Shown here in pieces: positions 36,281-46,239 of a stretch of DNA of 64,000 bases (positions are counted from its first letter, which is position 1; each line of letters begins with the position of its first letter). The stretch comes from Streptomyces sp. NBC_00377 (GTDB taxonomy: Bacteria > Actinomycetota > Actinomycetes > Streptomycetales > Streptomycetaceae): positions 3,224,001-3,288,000 of the forward strand of contig NZ_CP107958.1 of the NCBI RefSeq assembly GCF_036075115.1. Reading direction: 5' to 3'. Made by a program: the position numbers and the translations under genes. Below the pieces are notes generated by a model. The model did not search any database, was not told the DNA's origin, and was given only the letters and a program-made list of their open reading frames with translations.

Positions 36281-39259
36281 TCAGCCGCTGCTGGGAGCGG
36301 GACTCGGACTGCTACTGGCGGTGCCCGCGGCCCCGGAGCCGGCGCGCGGACTCGCCGAACCGGTCGGGCTCGGACTGCTGCCGGTCTTGGCCCCCTTGTC
36401 GGCCGCCGTCTGCGCCTCCTCGGCCCGCTTCAGCGCGGCCTCGAGATCCTGCTGCGCCTTGGCGTACGCGTCCCAGTCGGGCTTCTTCAGAGCCTCCTGG
36501 CCGGCGTTGAAGGCCTTCTGGGCATCGGCCAGGGCCTCGCGGACCGTCGGGTTGGCGGGCGTCGGCGGTGGCGTGGTCGTGCCGCCGCCCTCGTCCGTCG
36601 GCGGCGGGGTCGTGCCCTCCGCGCCGAAGACCTTGTTGAGGGCCTCGTCCAGGGTGTCCTCGAAGGCGGTGTTGCCGCCGTAGGTCACCAACACCTTCTT
36701 CAGCAGCGGGTACTTGAGCCCGCCGCCGCGGACGTAGACCGGCTCCACGTAGAGCAGACCCCCGTCGAGCGGCACCGTCAGCAGGTTGCCGTACTCGATG
36801 TCGGAGTCGCCGCCCTTCAGGAGTCTGATGGACTCGGCGATGTCCTGTTCGGAGTTGAACTGGCTCTGCACCTGTTTGGGTCCGTCGACGGTCGTACTGG
36901 TGGGCAGCTTCAGGACTCTGATCTTGCCGTAGTCGGGAGTGCCCGCCTCGGAGTCGACCGCCATGAACGCGCTGAGGTTGTCCCGGCCGTTGGGCGTGAA
37001 CGTCGTCGTCAGGGAGAACGCCTGCGCCTTCTGGTCGGGCATCTTCATGCTCAGGTAGTACGGCGGCACCGCGTCGCCCGACTTGTTGGACGGGTCGTCC
37101 GGCACCTGCCACACCTCGCTGCCGCTGAGGAACGTGGTCGCGTCCTTCACGTGGTAGCGGGTGAGCAGCTCGCGCTGGACCTTGAACAGGTCCTGCGGAT
37201 AACGGAGATGGGCCATCAGGTCGGTCGAGATGGACGACTTGGACTTCACCGTGCCGGGGAAGGCCTTCATCCAGGTCTTCAGGACCGGGTCCTCGGTGTC
37301 CCACTGGTAGAGCTTGACCTCGCCGGTGTACGCGTCGACGGTCGCCTTCACCGAGTTGCGGATGTAGTTGACCTGGTTCTGCTGGGCGACGACCGCGCGG
37401 TTGTCGTTGGTCGCGGTCAGCGAGTCCGCCGTGGTGTCACCGAGGGTCGTACGGGAGGCGTACGGGTAGCCGTTCGTCGTGGTGTACGCGTCGACGATCC
37501 ACTGGATCTTGTGGTTGACCACGGCCGGGTAGGCGTCACCGTCGATGGTCAGCCACGGGGCGACCGCCTCGACGCGCTCCTTGGGCGTGCGGTTGTACAG
37601 GATCCGCGAGCCCTCGCCGATGGCGCCGGAGTACAGGATCTGCGGCTCGCCGAACGCCACCGCGTACGCGGCCCGGTTGACCGGGTTGGAGAGGTTGACC
37701 CCGCTCTCGCCGGTGTAGCTGGTGGTCTTCTCACCCGCGTCGTCGGAGTAGTCGATCTCCTTCTGGGGACCGCCGACGATCGAGTACGAGGTCGTCTTCT
37801 CGCCGTAGTAGATCCGCTGCTGGTATGTGCCCAGGTCGCCCTCGGAGGGCAGGTTGGACTCGGTGAACAGCGGACGGCCCTCGGCGTCGGCGGTGGTGCC
37901 CCTGGCGGCCACCACGCCGTAACCGTGGGTGTAGCGGAAGTGGTTGTTGATCCAGTTCTGCTTGTCGACGCCCGCGAGGTTCAGTTCCCGCAGACCGATG
38001 ACGGTGTCCTGGTCGGACCCCTTCACGTTGTAGCGGTCCACGTCCAGGTTGGTCGGGAACGCGTAGTACTTCCGCATCTGCTGGAGCTGCTGGTACGTCG
38101 GGGAGACGATGTTCGGGTCCAGGACACGGATGCTCGCCGTGGCGTCGACGTCGTCGCGCAGCGTCGCCTTGTCCGTGGTGGTGCTGGTGCCCGAGTACTC
38201 GGTGACCTGCGCGCCGTCGATGCCGTACGCCTCACGGGTCGCCTTGAGGTTCTTCTCGACGTACGGGGCTTCCTTGGCCTGCTCGTTCGGCTGGACCTGG
38301 AACTTCTGGACGATCGCCGGGTACAGCCCGCCGATGAGGATCGCCGAGAGCACCATCAGGCCGAAGCCGATCACCGGCAGCTGCCAGGTGCGCCGCCACA
38401 GGGTGGCGAAGAACAGCAGCGCGCAGATGACGGCGATGCAGAACAGGATCGTCTTGGCCGGCAGATAGGCGTTGGCGTCGACGTACCTCAGACCCGTCCA
38501 GTTGTCCGTGGCCTTGAAGTCGCTGGACTTCACCGCCAGGCCGTAGCGGTCGAGCCAGTAGGCGACCGCCTTCAGCGCGACGAAGATGCCCAGCAGCACC
38601 GACAGGTGGCCGGTGGCCGCGGCGGTGGCGCGCGCGCCCGGACTGGTGACGCGCAGCCCGCCGTACAGGTAGTGGGTGAGCGCGGCGGCGATCAGCGACA
38701 GGATCGTGGCGGCGAAGCCGAAGCCGAGCAGGAACCGGTACCAGGGCAGGTCGAAGGCGAAGAAGGACACGTCGAGGTGGAACTGCGGGTCCTCCTGGTG
38801 GAAGGGCACCCCGTTGACCCACATCAGCCAGGTCCGCCACTGGCCCGCCGCCGAGGCGCCCGCGATCAGACCGACCAGGGCGGTGATGCCGAGCAACAGC
38901 CAGGTCTTGTACGGCGCGATGCCCATGCGATAGCGGTCGAGACTCTGCTGCTCCACCGACATCGCGCTGAGCGGCGGCCGCAGCCGGTGGGCCAGCCAGA
39001 TGTTGAAGCCGACCGCCAGGGCCATCAGCAGGCCGAACACGAAGAACAGCCCGATCTTGGTCCACAGCGTGGTCGTGAAGACCGACGAGTAGTTCACCGA
39101 GCGGTACCAGAGCCAGTCCGTCCAGAACCCGGCGAACATGGTGAACGCCATGCCGAGCACGGCAAGGACGCCCAACGTCATGAGCAGGGTCCGGACGCGC
39201 CGGGACGGGCGGCCCACTCTGATCCGCGGCCCCGTGGGGCCTCCGCCGCGGTCCGGCAT
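36281..39259 (-). CDS. UPF0182 large membrane protein
   Basis: A 992-residue protein. Residues ~25–330 hold seven membrane segments, and ~340–890 form a large extracytoplasmic domain. The C-terminal ~100 residues are a low-complexity Thr/Pro, Ala/Lys and Ser/Gly tail ([37 protein letters not shown]). Function is unknown; the family is widespread in actinobacteria (Rv3193c in M. tuberculosis). Start is uncertain: the ATG at 39257–39259 ([16 protein letters not shown]) is listed. A GTG at 39280 and a more distant ATG at 39355 are also in frame, none with a strong ribosome-binding site. Confidence 0.9.
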   Translation of the reverse strand: MPDRGGGPTGPRIRVGRPSRRVRTLLMTLGVLAVLGMAFTMFAGFWTDWLWYRSVNYSSVFTTTLWTKIGLFFVFGLLMALAVGFNIWLAHRLRPPLSAMSVEQQSLDRYRMGIAPYKTWLLLGITALVGLIAGASAAGQWRTWLMWVNGVPFHQEDPQFHLDVSFFAFDLPWYRFLLGFGFAATILSLIAAALTHYLYGGLRVTSPGARATAAATGHLSVLLGIFVALKAVAYWLDRYGLAVKSSDFKATDNWTGLRYVDANAYLPAKTILFCIAVICALLFFATLWRRTWQLPVIGFGLMVLSAILIGGLYPAIVQKFQVQPNEQAKEAPYVEKNLKATREAYGIDGAQVTEYSGTSTTTDKATLRDDVDATASIRVLDPNIVSPTYQQLQQMRKYYAFPTNLDVDRYNVKGSDQDTVIGLRELNLAGVDKQNWINNHFRYTHGYGVVAARGTTADAEGRPLFTESNLPSEGDLGTYQQRIYYGEKTTSYSIVGGPQKEIDYSDDAGEKTTSYTGESGVNLSNPVNRAAYAVAFGEPQILYSGAIGEGSRILYNRTPKERVEAVAPWLTIDGDAYPAVVNHKIQWIVDAYTTTNGYPYASRTTLGDTTADSLTATNDNRAVVAQQNQVNYIRNSVKATVDAYTGEVKLYQWDTEDPVLKTWMKAFPGTVKSKSSISTDLMAHLRYPQDLFKVQRELLTRYHVKDATTFLSGSEVWQVPDDPSNKSGDAVPPYYLSMKMPDQKAQAFSLTTTFTPNGRDNLSAFMAVDSEAGTPDYGKIRVLKLPTSTTVDGPKQVQSQFNSEQDIAESIRLLKGGDSDIEYGNLLTVPLDGGLLYVEPVYVRGGGLKYPLLKKVLVTYGGNTAFEDTLDEALNKVFGAEGTTPPPTDEGGGTTTPPPTPANPTVREALADAQKAFNAGQEALKKPDWDAYAKAQQDLEAALKRAEEAQTAADKGAKTGSSPSPTGSASPRAGSGAAGTASSSPSPAPSSG

Positions 39260-39423
39260 CTGGAAAGCCAAGGTGCGCACCTCGAAAGTCGCGATTGATC
39301 CGTCAGGCCCGCGTGTTCGTGGACCGTTCGTGGCCCCCCGTGATCGCGGGCCCACACCTATGCAACTTACTCACCGTTTACTCGGTTCCCGATTCCGCCC
39401 ATGAACGAGGCAGGATTGTGACC

Positions 39424-39966
39424 ATGTCCAACACTCCCATGGCAGCGAGCCCGCTCACCCGGGCCGTACTCGAGATCGACGAGTACGCCTCCGGCCTCGG
39501 CTGGGACCAGCCCGCCCGCCTTTTCGCCCTCGTAGACACCGCTCGGCTGCGGACCCAGGAACCGTCGCTCGCCGCACAGCTCGGCCTTCAGGACGAGCCC
39601 GAGACCACCGGTCTCACCCCGATCGAGCAGGAGGAGGTGCCGACGGACAAGCCGCTCGACGAGTTCCTCGCCACGATCGCCTGGCCCGACGCGGTGGTCG
39701 GCTGCGCCCTCACCGTGGAGCGGCTGATGCTGCCCCCGTCCGCCGAGGCCCAGGTCCCGAAGGGCCTGAGCGACGCGAAGCTCGCGACGTGGGTCGGGGA
39801 GCACCCCGACCGTCAGGAGGTCCGGATGACGGTGGGCGTCCTGCGGGACGGCACCCGCGACTCGGCCCTGCGGCTGCGCGAGAAGGATGCCCCCACGGAG
39901 GTCCTCACCGGCGCGGGCCTGGTGCCCGGTCTCGCCGAGGCGCTGTCGGCGACGTTCGCGGAGTAG
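39424..39966 (+). CDS. PPA1309-family protein
   Basis: A 180-residue cytoplasmic protein of a conserved actinobacterial family of unknown function. Recognisable are the N-terminal ALTRAVLEIDEYASGLGWDQ-type segment (LTRAVLEIDEYASGLGWDQP), an acidic loop (PIEQEEVPTDKPLDEFLATI) and a C-terminal LVPGLAEALSATF helix. No catalytic motif. It is divergent from the UPF0182 gene and converges on the PDZ protease across only 9 bp. Confidence 0.85.
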   Translation: MSNTPMAASPLTRAVLEIDEYASGLGWDQPARLFALVDTARLRTQEPSLAAQLGLQDEPETTGLTPIEQEEVPTDKPLDEFLATIAWPDAVVGCALTVERLMLPPSAEAQVPKGLSDAKLATWVGEHPDRQEVRMTVGVLRDGTRDSALRLREKDAPTEVLTGAGLVPGLAEALSATFAE

Positions 39967-39975
39967 CCCGCCGGG

Positions 39976-41067
39976 CTACTTCGTGCACTTCGGCAGGTCC
40001 GCGGTGTCGCCGTCGCGAATGTCCCCGAGGGCGGTGAGGGCGTCGTCGATGGTGTTCACCTTGACGAGCCTGAGCCCCGAGGGGGTGTCCTTGGCGGCGG
40101 CCGCGCAGTTTTCCACGGGCGTCAGGAAGTACTGGGCGCCCTGGCTGCGCGCGCCGACCGTCTTCATCTCGATCCCGCCGATCGGCCCCACCTTGCCGGC
40201 GTCGTCGATGGTCCCGGTGCCGGCGACGAACTTGCCGCCGGTCAGGCTGCCCGGGGTGAGCTTGTCGTAGATGCCGAGCGCGAACATCAGGCCGGCGCTG
40301 GGCCCGCCCACGTCCGCGAGCTTGATGTCGATGGTGAACGGGAAGGTGTGGTCCGTCCCGGCCGAGATCCCGACGATGGCCCGCTTCGCGCCGCTGTCGT
40401 CGGAGGTCGCTGTGGTGATGGTGACGTCCTGGGTCTTCGTGGCGGCCTTGTTCGCCTTCTCGGCGGCCGCCTGTTCCTTCGCCGGGACGATGCGGAAGAC
40501 GACCTTGTCCCCCGGCTTGTGCCGGGTCACCAGCTTGGCGACGTCGCCCGGCTGTTTCACCGCCGCGCCGTCCACCGCCTTGATCACGTCACCCGCGTGC
40601 AGCCGGCCCTCCGCCGGGGAACCCTTGACCACCGTGGAGACGATCACCCAGGACGACACCGGGACGTTCAGCTCCTTCAGGGCGGCCACCTTGGCGCTCT
40701 CCTGGGACTGGCTGAACTCCTCGGCGTTCTCCTGGGTGGACTGCTCCTCGGTCTTGCCGTCCGGGTACAGCGTGTCGTGCGGGACGACCTTGTTGTCGTG
40801 CGCGAGCCACCCGTAGACGGCCTCGACGAGGTTCATCCGGTAGTCGGCGCTGGTGACCCGCACGGTGGTCATGTTCAGGTGACCGGAGGTCGTGTATGTC
40901 CTGCGTCCGGAGATCTGGAGCACCGGCTCGCCGTCGTGATCGCCGAGTGTGTTCACCGTCGGCCCCGGGGACATCTCCGCGTACGGCACGGGGATGAGCA
41001 CGCCCGCACACAGGAGCGCGATCAGCATCAGGGTGGAGGCGAGCATCGTCGCGGTGCGGCGTGGCAT
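39976..41067 (-). CDS. Membrane-anchored PDZ / Lon-type (S16) serine protease
   Basis: A 363-residue YlbL-type protein. One N-terminal membrane anchor (about 8–28), an extracytoplasmic PDZ domain (about 125–200, with VVKGSPAEGRLHAGDVIKAV) and a Lon-like S16 domain (about 215–340). The catalytic Ser is in DVGGPSAGLMFALG (about 255) and the Lys in GGIEMKTVGA (about 301), making the Ser-Lys dyad. The mycobacterial homologue is Rv3194c. It likely performs regulated cleavage of membrane or secreted proteins; substrates are unknown. Confidence 0.92.
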   Translation of the reverse strand: MPRRTATMLASTLMLIALLCAGVLIPVPYAEMSPGPTVNTLGDHDGEPVLQISGRRTYTTSGHLNMTTVRVTSADYRMNLVEAVYGWLAHDNKVVPHDTLYPDGKTEEQSTQENAEEFSQSQESAKVAALKELNVPVSSWVIVSTVVKGSPAEGRLHAGDVIKAVDGAAVKQPGDVAKLVTRHKPGDKVVFRIVPAKEQAAAEKANKAATKTQDVTITTATSDDSGAKRAIVGISAGTDHTFPFTIDIKLADVGGPSAGLMFALGIYDKLTPGSLTGGKFVAGTGTIDDAGKVGPIGGIEMKTVGARSQGAQYFLTPVENCAAAAKDTPSGLRLVKVNTIDDALTALGDIRDGDTADLPKCTK

Positions 41068-41121
41068 GCCTCGACATTACGGGACGCGTCTGTCAGCGCA
41101 CCGTCAGGGCTGCCACCCGGG

Positions 41122-41286
41122 TCACGTATGCGAGTGGGGCCTCTCCATGGCCGCACGGAAGCGCGCGTATCCGTCCAGCTCGGGACCGTCGCCGCGGGCC
41201 TTGCGGGTCCGGTTGGCCCAACTGCCCCACAGACCGGCGCCGATCGCGGCGACGAGCGGAATCAACAACCAGGCGAGCGCAGCCAT
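41122..41286 (-). CDS. Small membrane protein of unknown function
   Basis: A 54-residue product (MAALAWLLIPLVAAIGAGLW plus a polar tail with GDGPELDGYARFRAAMERP). One membrane helix covers nearly the first 22 residues. A GGGAGG sequence 5 nt before the ATG at 41284–41286 decides this start; an in-frame ATG at 41313 would lengthen it by 9 residues but has no such site. I do not recognise a family beyond similar short Streptomyces proteins. It precedes the PDZ protease on the same strand and could be co-transcribed. Confidence 0.72.
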   Translation of the reverse strand: MAALAWLLIPLVAAIGAGLWGSWANRTRKARGDGPELDGYARFRAAMERPHSHT

Positions 41287-41424
41287 GCCGGCCTCCCAAC
41301 CCCAATGAGCCACTGCAACTGACTGATCAGCAGATTAACCATTCGCACTGACAACGCTCACGGCAGGGGTGTGGTTACGCAACCGGACGGACGGCACGGC
41401 CGGCGGCCGGGTGGGGCGAGGGAT

Positions 41425-41886
41425 TCAGCAGGCGCCCACCCACTCGTCGGTGCCGTCGGAGAACTTCTGGTGCTTCCAGATGGGCACCTCGTGCTTGAGG
41501 TCGTCGATCAGCTTCCGGCAGGCCTCGAACGCCTCCCCGCGGTGCGGGCAGGAGACGGCCACCACGACGGCGAGATCACCGACCCCGAGGTCCCCCACCC
41601 GGTGCACGGCGGCCAGCGCCCGCACCGGGTACTCGGCGACGACCTTCTCCGCGATCCGCCGCATCTCCGCCTCGGCGCCGGGATGGCAGGAGTATCCGAG
41701 CGCGTCGACGTCGGCGCCCCCGTCGTGGTTGCGGACCGTGCCCACGAACAGCGCCGTTCCGCCGGCCGAGTCGTCCCCGACGGCCCTGAAGACCTCGTCG
41801 AGGGAGAGCGCGGTGTCACGGATGGCGATCAGCTTGATGGGGTCCTGCGCTGCTTGCTCGCCCGGATGCTCGTCGATGGCTGCCAT
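41425..41886 (-). CDS. moaE: Molybdopterin synthase catalytic subunit
   Basis: Transfers sulphur from MoaD thiocarboxylate to precursor Z to form molybdopterin. The 153-residue protein has the family pattern: FVGTVRNHDGG (about 47–57), HRVGDLGVGDLAVVVAVSCPHR (split here as HRVGDLGVGDLAV and VSCPHRGEAF) and the active-site Lys region VPIWKHQ near 135. The ATG at 41884–41886 begins MAAIDEHPGEQ. No moaD or other cofactor gene is adjacent, so it works with genes elsewhere. Confidence 0.95.
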   Translation of the reverse strand: MAAIDEHPGEQAAQDPIKLIAIRDTALSLDEVFRAVGDDSAGGTALFVGTVRNHDGGADVDALGYSCHPGAEAEMRRIAEKVVAEYPVRALAAVHRVGDLGVGDLAVVVAVSCPHRGEAFEACRKLIDDLKHEVPIWKHQKFSDGTDEWVGAC

Positions 41887-42129
41887 ACCTCCATCGTGCC
41901 GCACCGCAGTGAGCGGGCGAAACTGCGTGATCACCCGGCACACGCGCGTACCTCTTTGGAGCGACCTCCGAAGTCGGCTAGTCCGGGTGCACCCGCTCCG
42001 CCGGAGTCGCGAGGGCCGGGGCCCCTTCAGGGCCGAAGGGAGGGTGTGCGGTCTTTAGCCTCCCCCGGAGGGGGAACGGGGCAGGGAACGGGCGGCGGGG
42101 GCGGGAAAGGCCGGCCGCGCACCCCGCGC

Positions 42130-43239
42130 TCACCTCCGCCGGGCCTTGCGAGCCCGTCGTACGACGGCCGCCGCACCCAGCAGAGCGACCGTCGCGCCTG
42201 CCGCGCCCGCCGCCGTCGCGTCCTTGCGCCCGAGCCGCCGGCCGACGACGGTGTGCCGTCCGGCCACCTCCTCCAGCAGCTCCGCGAGGACCTCCTCGTT
42301 GGTCCACTGCGGCCGCCACCCCGCATCGTGCAGCCGGCTCCCGCTCACCACCCAGGGGTACATCGTGTACGCCAGGTCCCCGGCCGGGGAGGGCGTCAGC
42401 CCGATCCGGTGCAGCCGGGCGGCGGCGCCCAGCGCGACCGCCGAGGGCAGCTCCATGCGCCGGATCCCGCTGAGCTCCTCGACCTCCTCCTGCTCCAGCC
42501 AGCCGTCGCAGCCGACGGCCAGCTCGCCGTCGACCTTCTCCAGGACGGCGTACTCCAGCGCGCTCACCAGGTCCTCGGCATGGCAGAACTGCCAGGCCGG
42601 CCGTGAGCCGGCGACGACCAGCAGCCGCGGGGACTCGAAGTACCGCGTCAACGCGGTGTCCGTGCCGCCGACGAGCACCGCGGGCCGCACGACGGTGACG
42701 TTGAGCCCCGGATGCGCCCGGGGCGCACGCCGGGCGAGCCGTTCGATCTCGAGCAGGTCCCCGACGCCGGTCGCCTCCGCCGTCGCCCTCAGCTCCGCGT
42801 CCTCCGAGAGCGGCAGCTCGTTGTCCTCGAGCGCGCCGTAGACCATCGCCGAGGTGCACAGCACCACGCGGCGCACCCCGGCCGCGGCGGCGGCCGTCAG
42901 CACGGTCTGCGTGCCCCGCACGTTGTAGGCCGTCCGGGCGGCGGCGTCACTCCCCAGGTCGAGGTCGAGCGCGAGGTGGACGACGACGTCCACACCGCGC
43001 AGCTTGTCGGCGATCGCCGGGTCACGGACGTCGAGGATGTGCCACTGCGCCGCGTCGCAGTCGCCCCGCCGCTCGTCGACGGCGACGACCTGCTTGACCT
43101 CCTCCGACGCGGCGAGCCGCTCGGTGAGCAGCGCGCCGATCCCGGTCGCGGCGCCGGTCACGGCGACGACGGGCCCGCGCGCACCGGCCGGGGTCGGGCG
43201 GTTTCGCGCTGCGCGAACCTGCGGATCTGGGGAACTCAC
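42130..43239 (-). CDS. NAD-dependent epimerase / extended SDR
   Basis: A 369-residue Rossmann-fold protein. The dinucleotide-binding motif is TGAATGIGALL (about 28–38). DVVVHLALDLDLG is near 85, an active-site-like S-M-V-Y-G segment near 130 (TSAMVYGALEDN), and a short hydrophobic basic tail ends it (VRRARKARRR, after a possible membrane helix GATVALLGAAAVV). The usual YxxxK is not clear, so catalysis is uncertain. The GTG at 43237–43239 (MSSPDPQVRAARNRP) is my start. Substrate unknown. It may be tethered to the membrane by its C-terminus. Confidence 0.85.
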   Translation of the reverse strand: MSSPDPQVRAARNRPTPAGARGPVVAVTGAATGIGALLTERLAASEEVKQVVAVDERRGDCDAAQWHILDVRDPAIADKLRGVDVVVHLALDLDLGSDAAARTAYNVRGTQTVLTAAAAAGVRRVVLCTSAMVYGALEDNELPLSEDAELRATAEATGVGDLLEIERLARRAPRAHPGLNVTVVRPAVLVGGTDTALTRYFESPRLLVVAGSRPAWQFCHAEDLVSALEYAVLEKVDGELAVGCDGWLEQEEVEELSGIRRMELPSAVALGAAARLHRIGLTPSPAGDLAYTMYPWVVSGSRLHDAGWRPQWTNEEVLAELLEEVAGRHTVVGRRLGRKDATAAGAAGATVALLGAAAVVRRARKARRR

Positions 43240-43431
43240 CAGGTGTCTCCAGCGGTTGTCTTGGCATACGGGCGCGAGTAGAGCGTACGTACCAGGTGGC
43301 ATCCATCCTGCCGCAGGCCGGGAGTCGGCGAAGCACCGAGGCCCGATCGAGCCGGGGTGTCTACGCTGGGTGGTGTTGCAGGGCAGCCGCCGCCGGCCGA
43401 GAACCGGTGGCCTTACCAGCCGAGGAACCCC

Positions 43432-44892
43432 GTGAGTGACACCCCATTCGGATTCGGCCTTCCGCCGGAGGAGCCGGAAGACGGCGACGAGGGCAAGAAG
43501 AAGGACTCGCAGAGCGGCGGTGGTCAGGGACCGGCCAACCCGTTCGGTTTCGGCGGCCTGCCCGGCGCCGGGGGCTTCGGCGCCCCGGGCGGCCCGGGTG
43601 CCGAGAACCCGCTCGCCGCGATGTTCGGTTCGCTGAACCCCAACGACCTGGGTGCCGCGTTCCAGCAGCTGGGCCAGATGCTCTCCTACGAGGGCGGCCC
43701 GGTGAACTGGGACATGGCCAAGCAGATCGCCCGGCAGACGGTCGCCCAGGGCACCGCCGACGGCGTGAAGGACTCCAGCATCGGCCCCTCGGAGCGCACC
43801 GCGGTCCAGGAGGCCGTCCGCCTGGCCGACCTGTGGCTGGACGACGCGACGTCCCTGCCGTCCGGCGCGGGCACGGCGGTGGCGTGGTCCCGCGCGGAGT
43901 GGGTCGAGGCGACCCTGCCCGCGTGGAAGGAGCTCGTCGACCCGGTCGCCGAGCGCGTCGGCGCGGCCATGGGCGATGTCCTGCCGGAGGAGATGCAGGC
44001 CATGGCCGGCCCGCTGATCGGCATGATGCGCTCGATGGGCGGGGCGATGTTCGGCTCGCAGATCGGCCAGGCCGTGGGTGTGCTCGCGGGCGAGGTCGTC
44101 GGCTCGACCGACATCGGTCTGCCGCTCGGTCCGGCCGGGCGCGCCGCGCTCCTGCCGGCGAACATCGAGGCGTTCGGCAAGGACCTGGGCGTACCGCAGG
44201 ACGAGGTGCGGCTCTACCTCGCCCTGCGCGAGGCCGCCCACCAGCGCCTCTTCGCGCACGTGCCGTGGCTGCGCTCGCACCTGTTCGGCGCGGTCGAGGG
44301 TTACGCGCGCGGGATCAAGGTCGACACGGCCAAGCTGGAGGACGTGGTCGGTCAGTTCGACCCGCAGAACCCCGAGCAGTTGCAGGACGCGCTCCAGCAG
44401 GGCATGTTCCAGCCCGAGGACACCCCGGCGCAGAAGGCCGCCCTGGCCCGTCTGGAGACGGCTCTGGCGCTCGTGGAGGGCTGGGTGGACGCGGTGGTGC
44501 ACGCGGCCGCGAAACCGCGCCTGTCGTCCGCCGACGCGCTGCGTGAGACGCTGCGCCGTCGCCGCGCGTCCGGCGGTCCCGCGGAGCAGACGTTCGCGAC
44601 GCTGATCGGCCTGGAGCTGCGGCCGCGCCGCCTGCGGGACGCCTCCCGTCTGTGGGCGTCCCTCACGGACGCGCGCGGTGTCGACGGCCGCGACGGCCTG
44701 TGGGCCCACCCGGACATGCTGCCCACGGCGTCCGACCTGGACGACCCGGACGGCTTCGTCCACCGCGAGCAGCTGGACTTCTCCGAGCTGGACAAGATGC
44801 TCGGCGAGGCGGCGAGCGGTGCCTCCGGCGAGAAGCCGAACCTGAAGAAGGACGACGCCGCCACCGACTCCGAGGACGACGACACCGAGTGA
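43432..44892 (+). CDS. Zinc-dependent metalloprotease-like protein (Zincin_2)
   Basis: A 486-residue actinobacterial protein. The N-terminus (1–65) is Gly/Pro/acid-rich. Residues ~85–440 form the zincin-like domain with the motif ALREAAHQRLFAHVPWLRSH (about 263–282), where His/Glu substitute for the classic HExxH. The C-terminus is acidic. Homologue Rv3195 in M. tuberculosis. Proteolytic activity is assumed from fold only. It starts at GTG 43432 (MSDTPFGFGLPPEEPED), and its stop overlaps the NUDIX gene by 4 bp. Confidence 0.87.
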   Translation: MSDTPFGFGLPPEEPEDGDEGKKKDSQSGGGQGPANPFGFGGLPGAGGFGAPGGPGAENPLAAMFGSLNPNDLGAAFQQLGQMLSYEGGPVNWDMAKQIARQTVAQGTADGVKDSSIGPSERTAVQEAVRLADLWLDDATSLPSGAGTAVAWSRAEWVEATLPAWKELVDPVAERVGAAMGDVLPEEMQAMAGPLIGMMRSMGGAMFGSQIGQAVGVLAGEVVGSTDIGLPLGPAGRAALLPANIEAFGKDLGVPQDEVRLYLALREAAHQRLFAHVPWLRSHLFGAVEGYARGIKVDTAKLEDVVGQFDPQNPEQLQDALQQGMFQPEDTPAQKAALARLETALALVEGWVDAVVHAAAKPRLSSADALRETLRRRRASGGPAEQTFATLIGLELRPRRLRDASRLWASLTDARGVDGRDGLWAHPDMLPTASDLDDPDGFVHREQLDFSELDKMLGEAASGASGEKPNLKKDDAATDSEDDDTE

Positions 44893-45404
44893 GCCTGTAC
44901 GACGACGCGGTCCTCGTCCTGAAGGGGTACGAGGGCCAGGAGGAGCTGTGCCAGGCCTACCTGGACCATCTCGCGACGCACCCGGACGGCATGTGGAAGG
45001 CCTGCGGCGACGGCCACGTCACGGCGAGCGCGCTGGTGATCGATCCGGAGTCGGGCCGGGTGCTGCTGACCCTGCACAAGAAGATGCGGATGTGGCTCCA
45101 GATGGGGGGCCACTGCGAACCGGTCGACGAGACGCTGCGGGCCGCGGCGCTGCGCGAGGCGACCGAGGAGTCCGGTATCGCAGGGCTGACCCTGCTCCCG
45201 GGCGGTCCGGTGCGCCTGGACCGGCATCACACGCCGTGCGCCTGGCACTACGACGTCCAGTACGCGGCGCTCGCCCCGGCCGGGTCGGTGGAGACCATCA
45301 GCGACGAGTCCCTCGACCTGCGCTGGTTCGGCTACGACGAGGTGGCGGACGTGGCCGACGAGTCGGTCGTACGCCTGCTGGAAGCGGCCCGCGCCCAACT
45401 GTGA
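44889..45404 (+). CDS. NUDIX hydrolase
   Basis: A 171-residue protein with a complete NUDIX box, seen as GGHCEPVDE then REATEESGI (about 76–100). All the metal-binding Glu are present. Lys-rich VLLTLHKKMRMWLQMGG precedes the box. Substrate cannot be inferred. Start at GTG 44889, overlapping the metalloprotease stop (GTGA), so the two are translationally coupled. A terminator follows 10 bp later. Confidence 0.9.
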   Translation: MSLYDDAVLVLKGYEGQEELCQAYLDHLATHPDGMWKACGDGHVTASALVIDPESGRVLLTLHKKMRMWLQMGGHCEPVDETLRAAALREATEESGIAGLTLLPGGPVRLDRHHTPCAWHYDVQYAALAPAGSVETISDESLDLRWFGYDEVADVADESVVRLLEAARAQL

Positions 45405-45414
45405 ACCGGAACGA

Positions 45415-45447
45415 GTAAGGGGCGACCTTCCGGCGGCCGCCCCTTAC
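45415..45447. terminator. Terminator between NUDIX and AIM24 genes
   Basis: A perfect 10-bp stem (GTAAGGGGCG and CGCCCCTTAC) with a 13-nt loop, between convergent genes. Confidence 0.8.
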
Positions 45448-45465
45448 GTCTGCTTTCCCGGACGG

Positions 45466-46221
45466 TCAGCTCCAGGCGTTGCCCTGGTTCTGCGCCCGCA
45501 CGCCCTGCTGCCCCATGCCGTACTGGGCGCTCAGACCGGAGCCGATCTGGGCGTTCTGCGGCGGCAGCAGCTCGCTGGGCTGGACGAGCGCGTAGCCGCT
45601 GCCCATGAAGCTGAGCTCCCAGCCCTCACCGGTGTTGCCGCGCCGGCGCCACACCCCCGAGGAGTGCGTCTGGGCCTGCATCTGCACCCGCAGCCCGGTG
45701 GACCAGGCGACGATGGCGTCGGCGTCGCAGTTGACGTACTTGTCGGGCGTGACCTGCATCATCAGCGGCGCGCCCGAGGTCATCAGGGCGACCTTGCCGC
45801 GGCCGGTGATGTTGAGCTGGTACTTCCCGGAGCCGGAGATGCCGTAGAGGCTGTCCACCGCGATGACCTCGTGGTGCAGCGAGGAGTCCATGGCGAGGAC
45901 ATAGCTGCTGTCCACGGTCAGGCCGTCCTGCTCCACGTCGAGCACATGGATGTGCTGGGCCAGGTTGGCGAGGTAGACCGTGCCCTGCCCGTGGCAGCGC
46001 ATCAGGTCCAGGCCCTCGCCGGTGTACGCCCGTGCCCGCCCCTGCTGGTTGTTCTGGTACTCGGCGTCGAACTCCATCAGGCCCTGGTAGGCGACCATCG
46101 TGCCCTTGCGGGCGAGGATGTCGTCGTGGCCCTCGAGCGTGACCCGGAGCATCTGCTTGTTCTGAAGACTCCAGCGCTCCTGGGTCTGCGAGTCGTTGTG
46201 TGCGAAAAGTGAGCTCTGCAT
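45466..46221 (-). CDS. AIM24-family protein, copy 3
   Basis: A 251-residue beta-rich protein of the AIM24/DUF124 family. Hallmarks are MLRVTLEGHDDILARKGTMV (about 24–43), YTGEGLDLMRCHGQGTVYLA, and ISGSGKYQLNITGRGKVALM. The last 40 residues are Gly/Gln-rich (AQYGMGQQGVRAQNQG). Family proteins in bacteria have no assigned role; the yeast member acts in mitochondria. It is the last of three AIM24 genes in a row, 18 bp after the previous one, and 30% or so similar by eye. Confidence 0.88.
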   Translation of the reverse strand: MQSSLFAHNDSQTQERWSLQNKQMLRVTLEGHDDILARKGTMVAYQGLMEFDAEYQNNQQGRARAYTGEGLDLMRCHGQGTVYLANLAQHIHVLDVEQDGLTVDSSYVLAMDSSLHHEVIAVDSLYGISGSGKYQLNITGRGKVALMTSGAPLMMQVTPDKYVNCDADAIVAWSTGLRVQMQAQTHSSGVWRRRGNTGEGWELSFMGSGYALVQPSELLPPQNAQIGSGLSAQYGMGQQGVRAQNQGNAWS

Positions 46222-46239
46222 GGCGTTTCTGGCTCCCCC

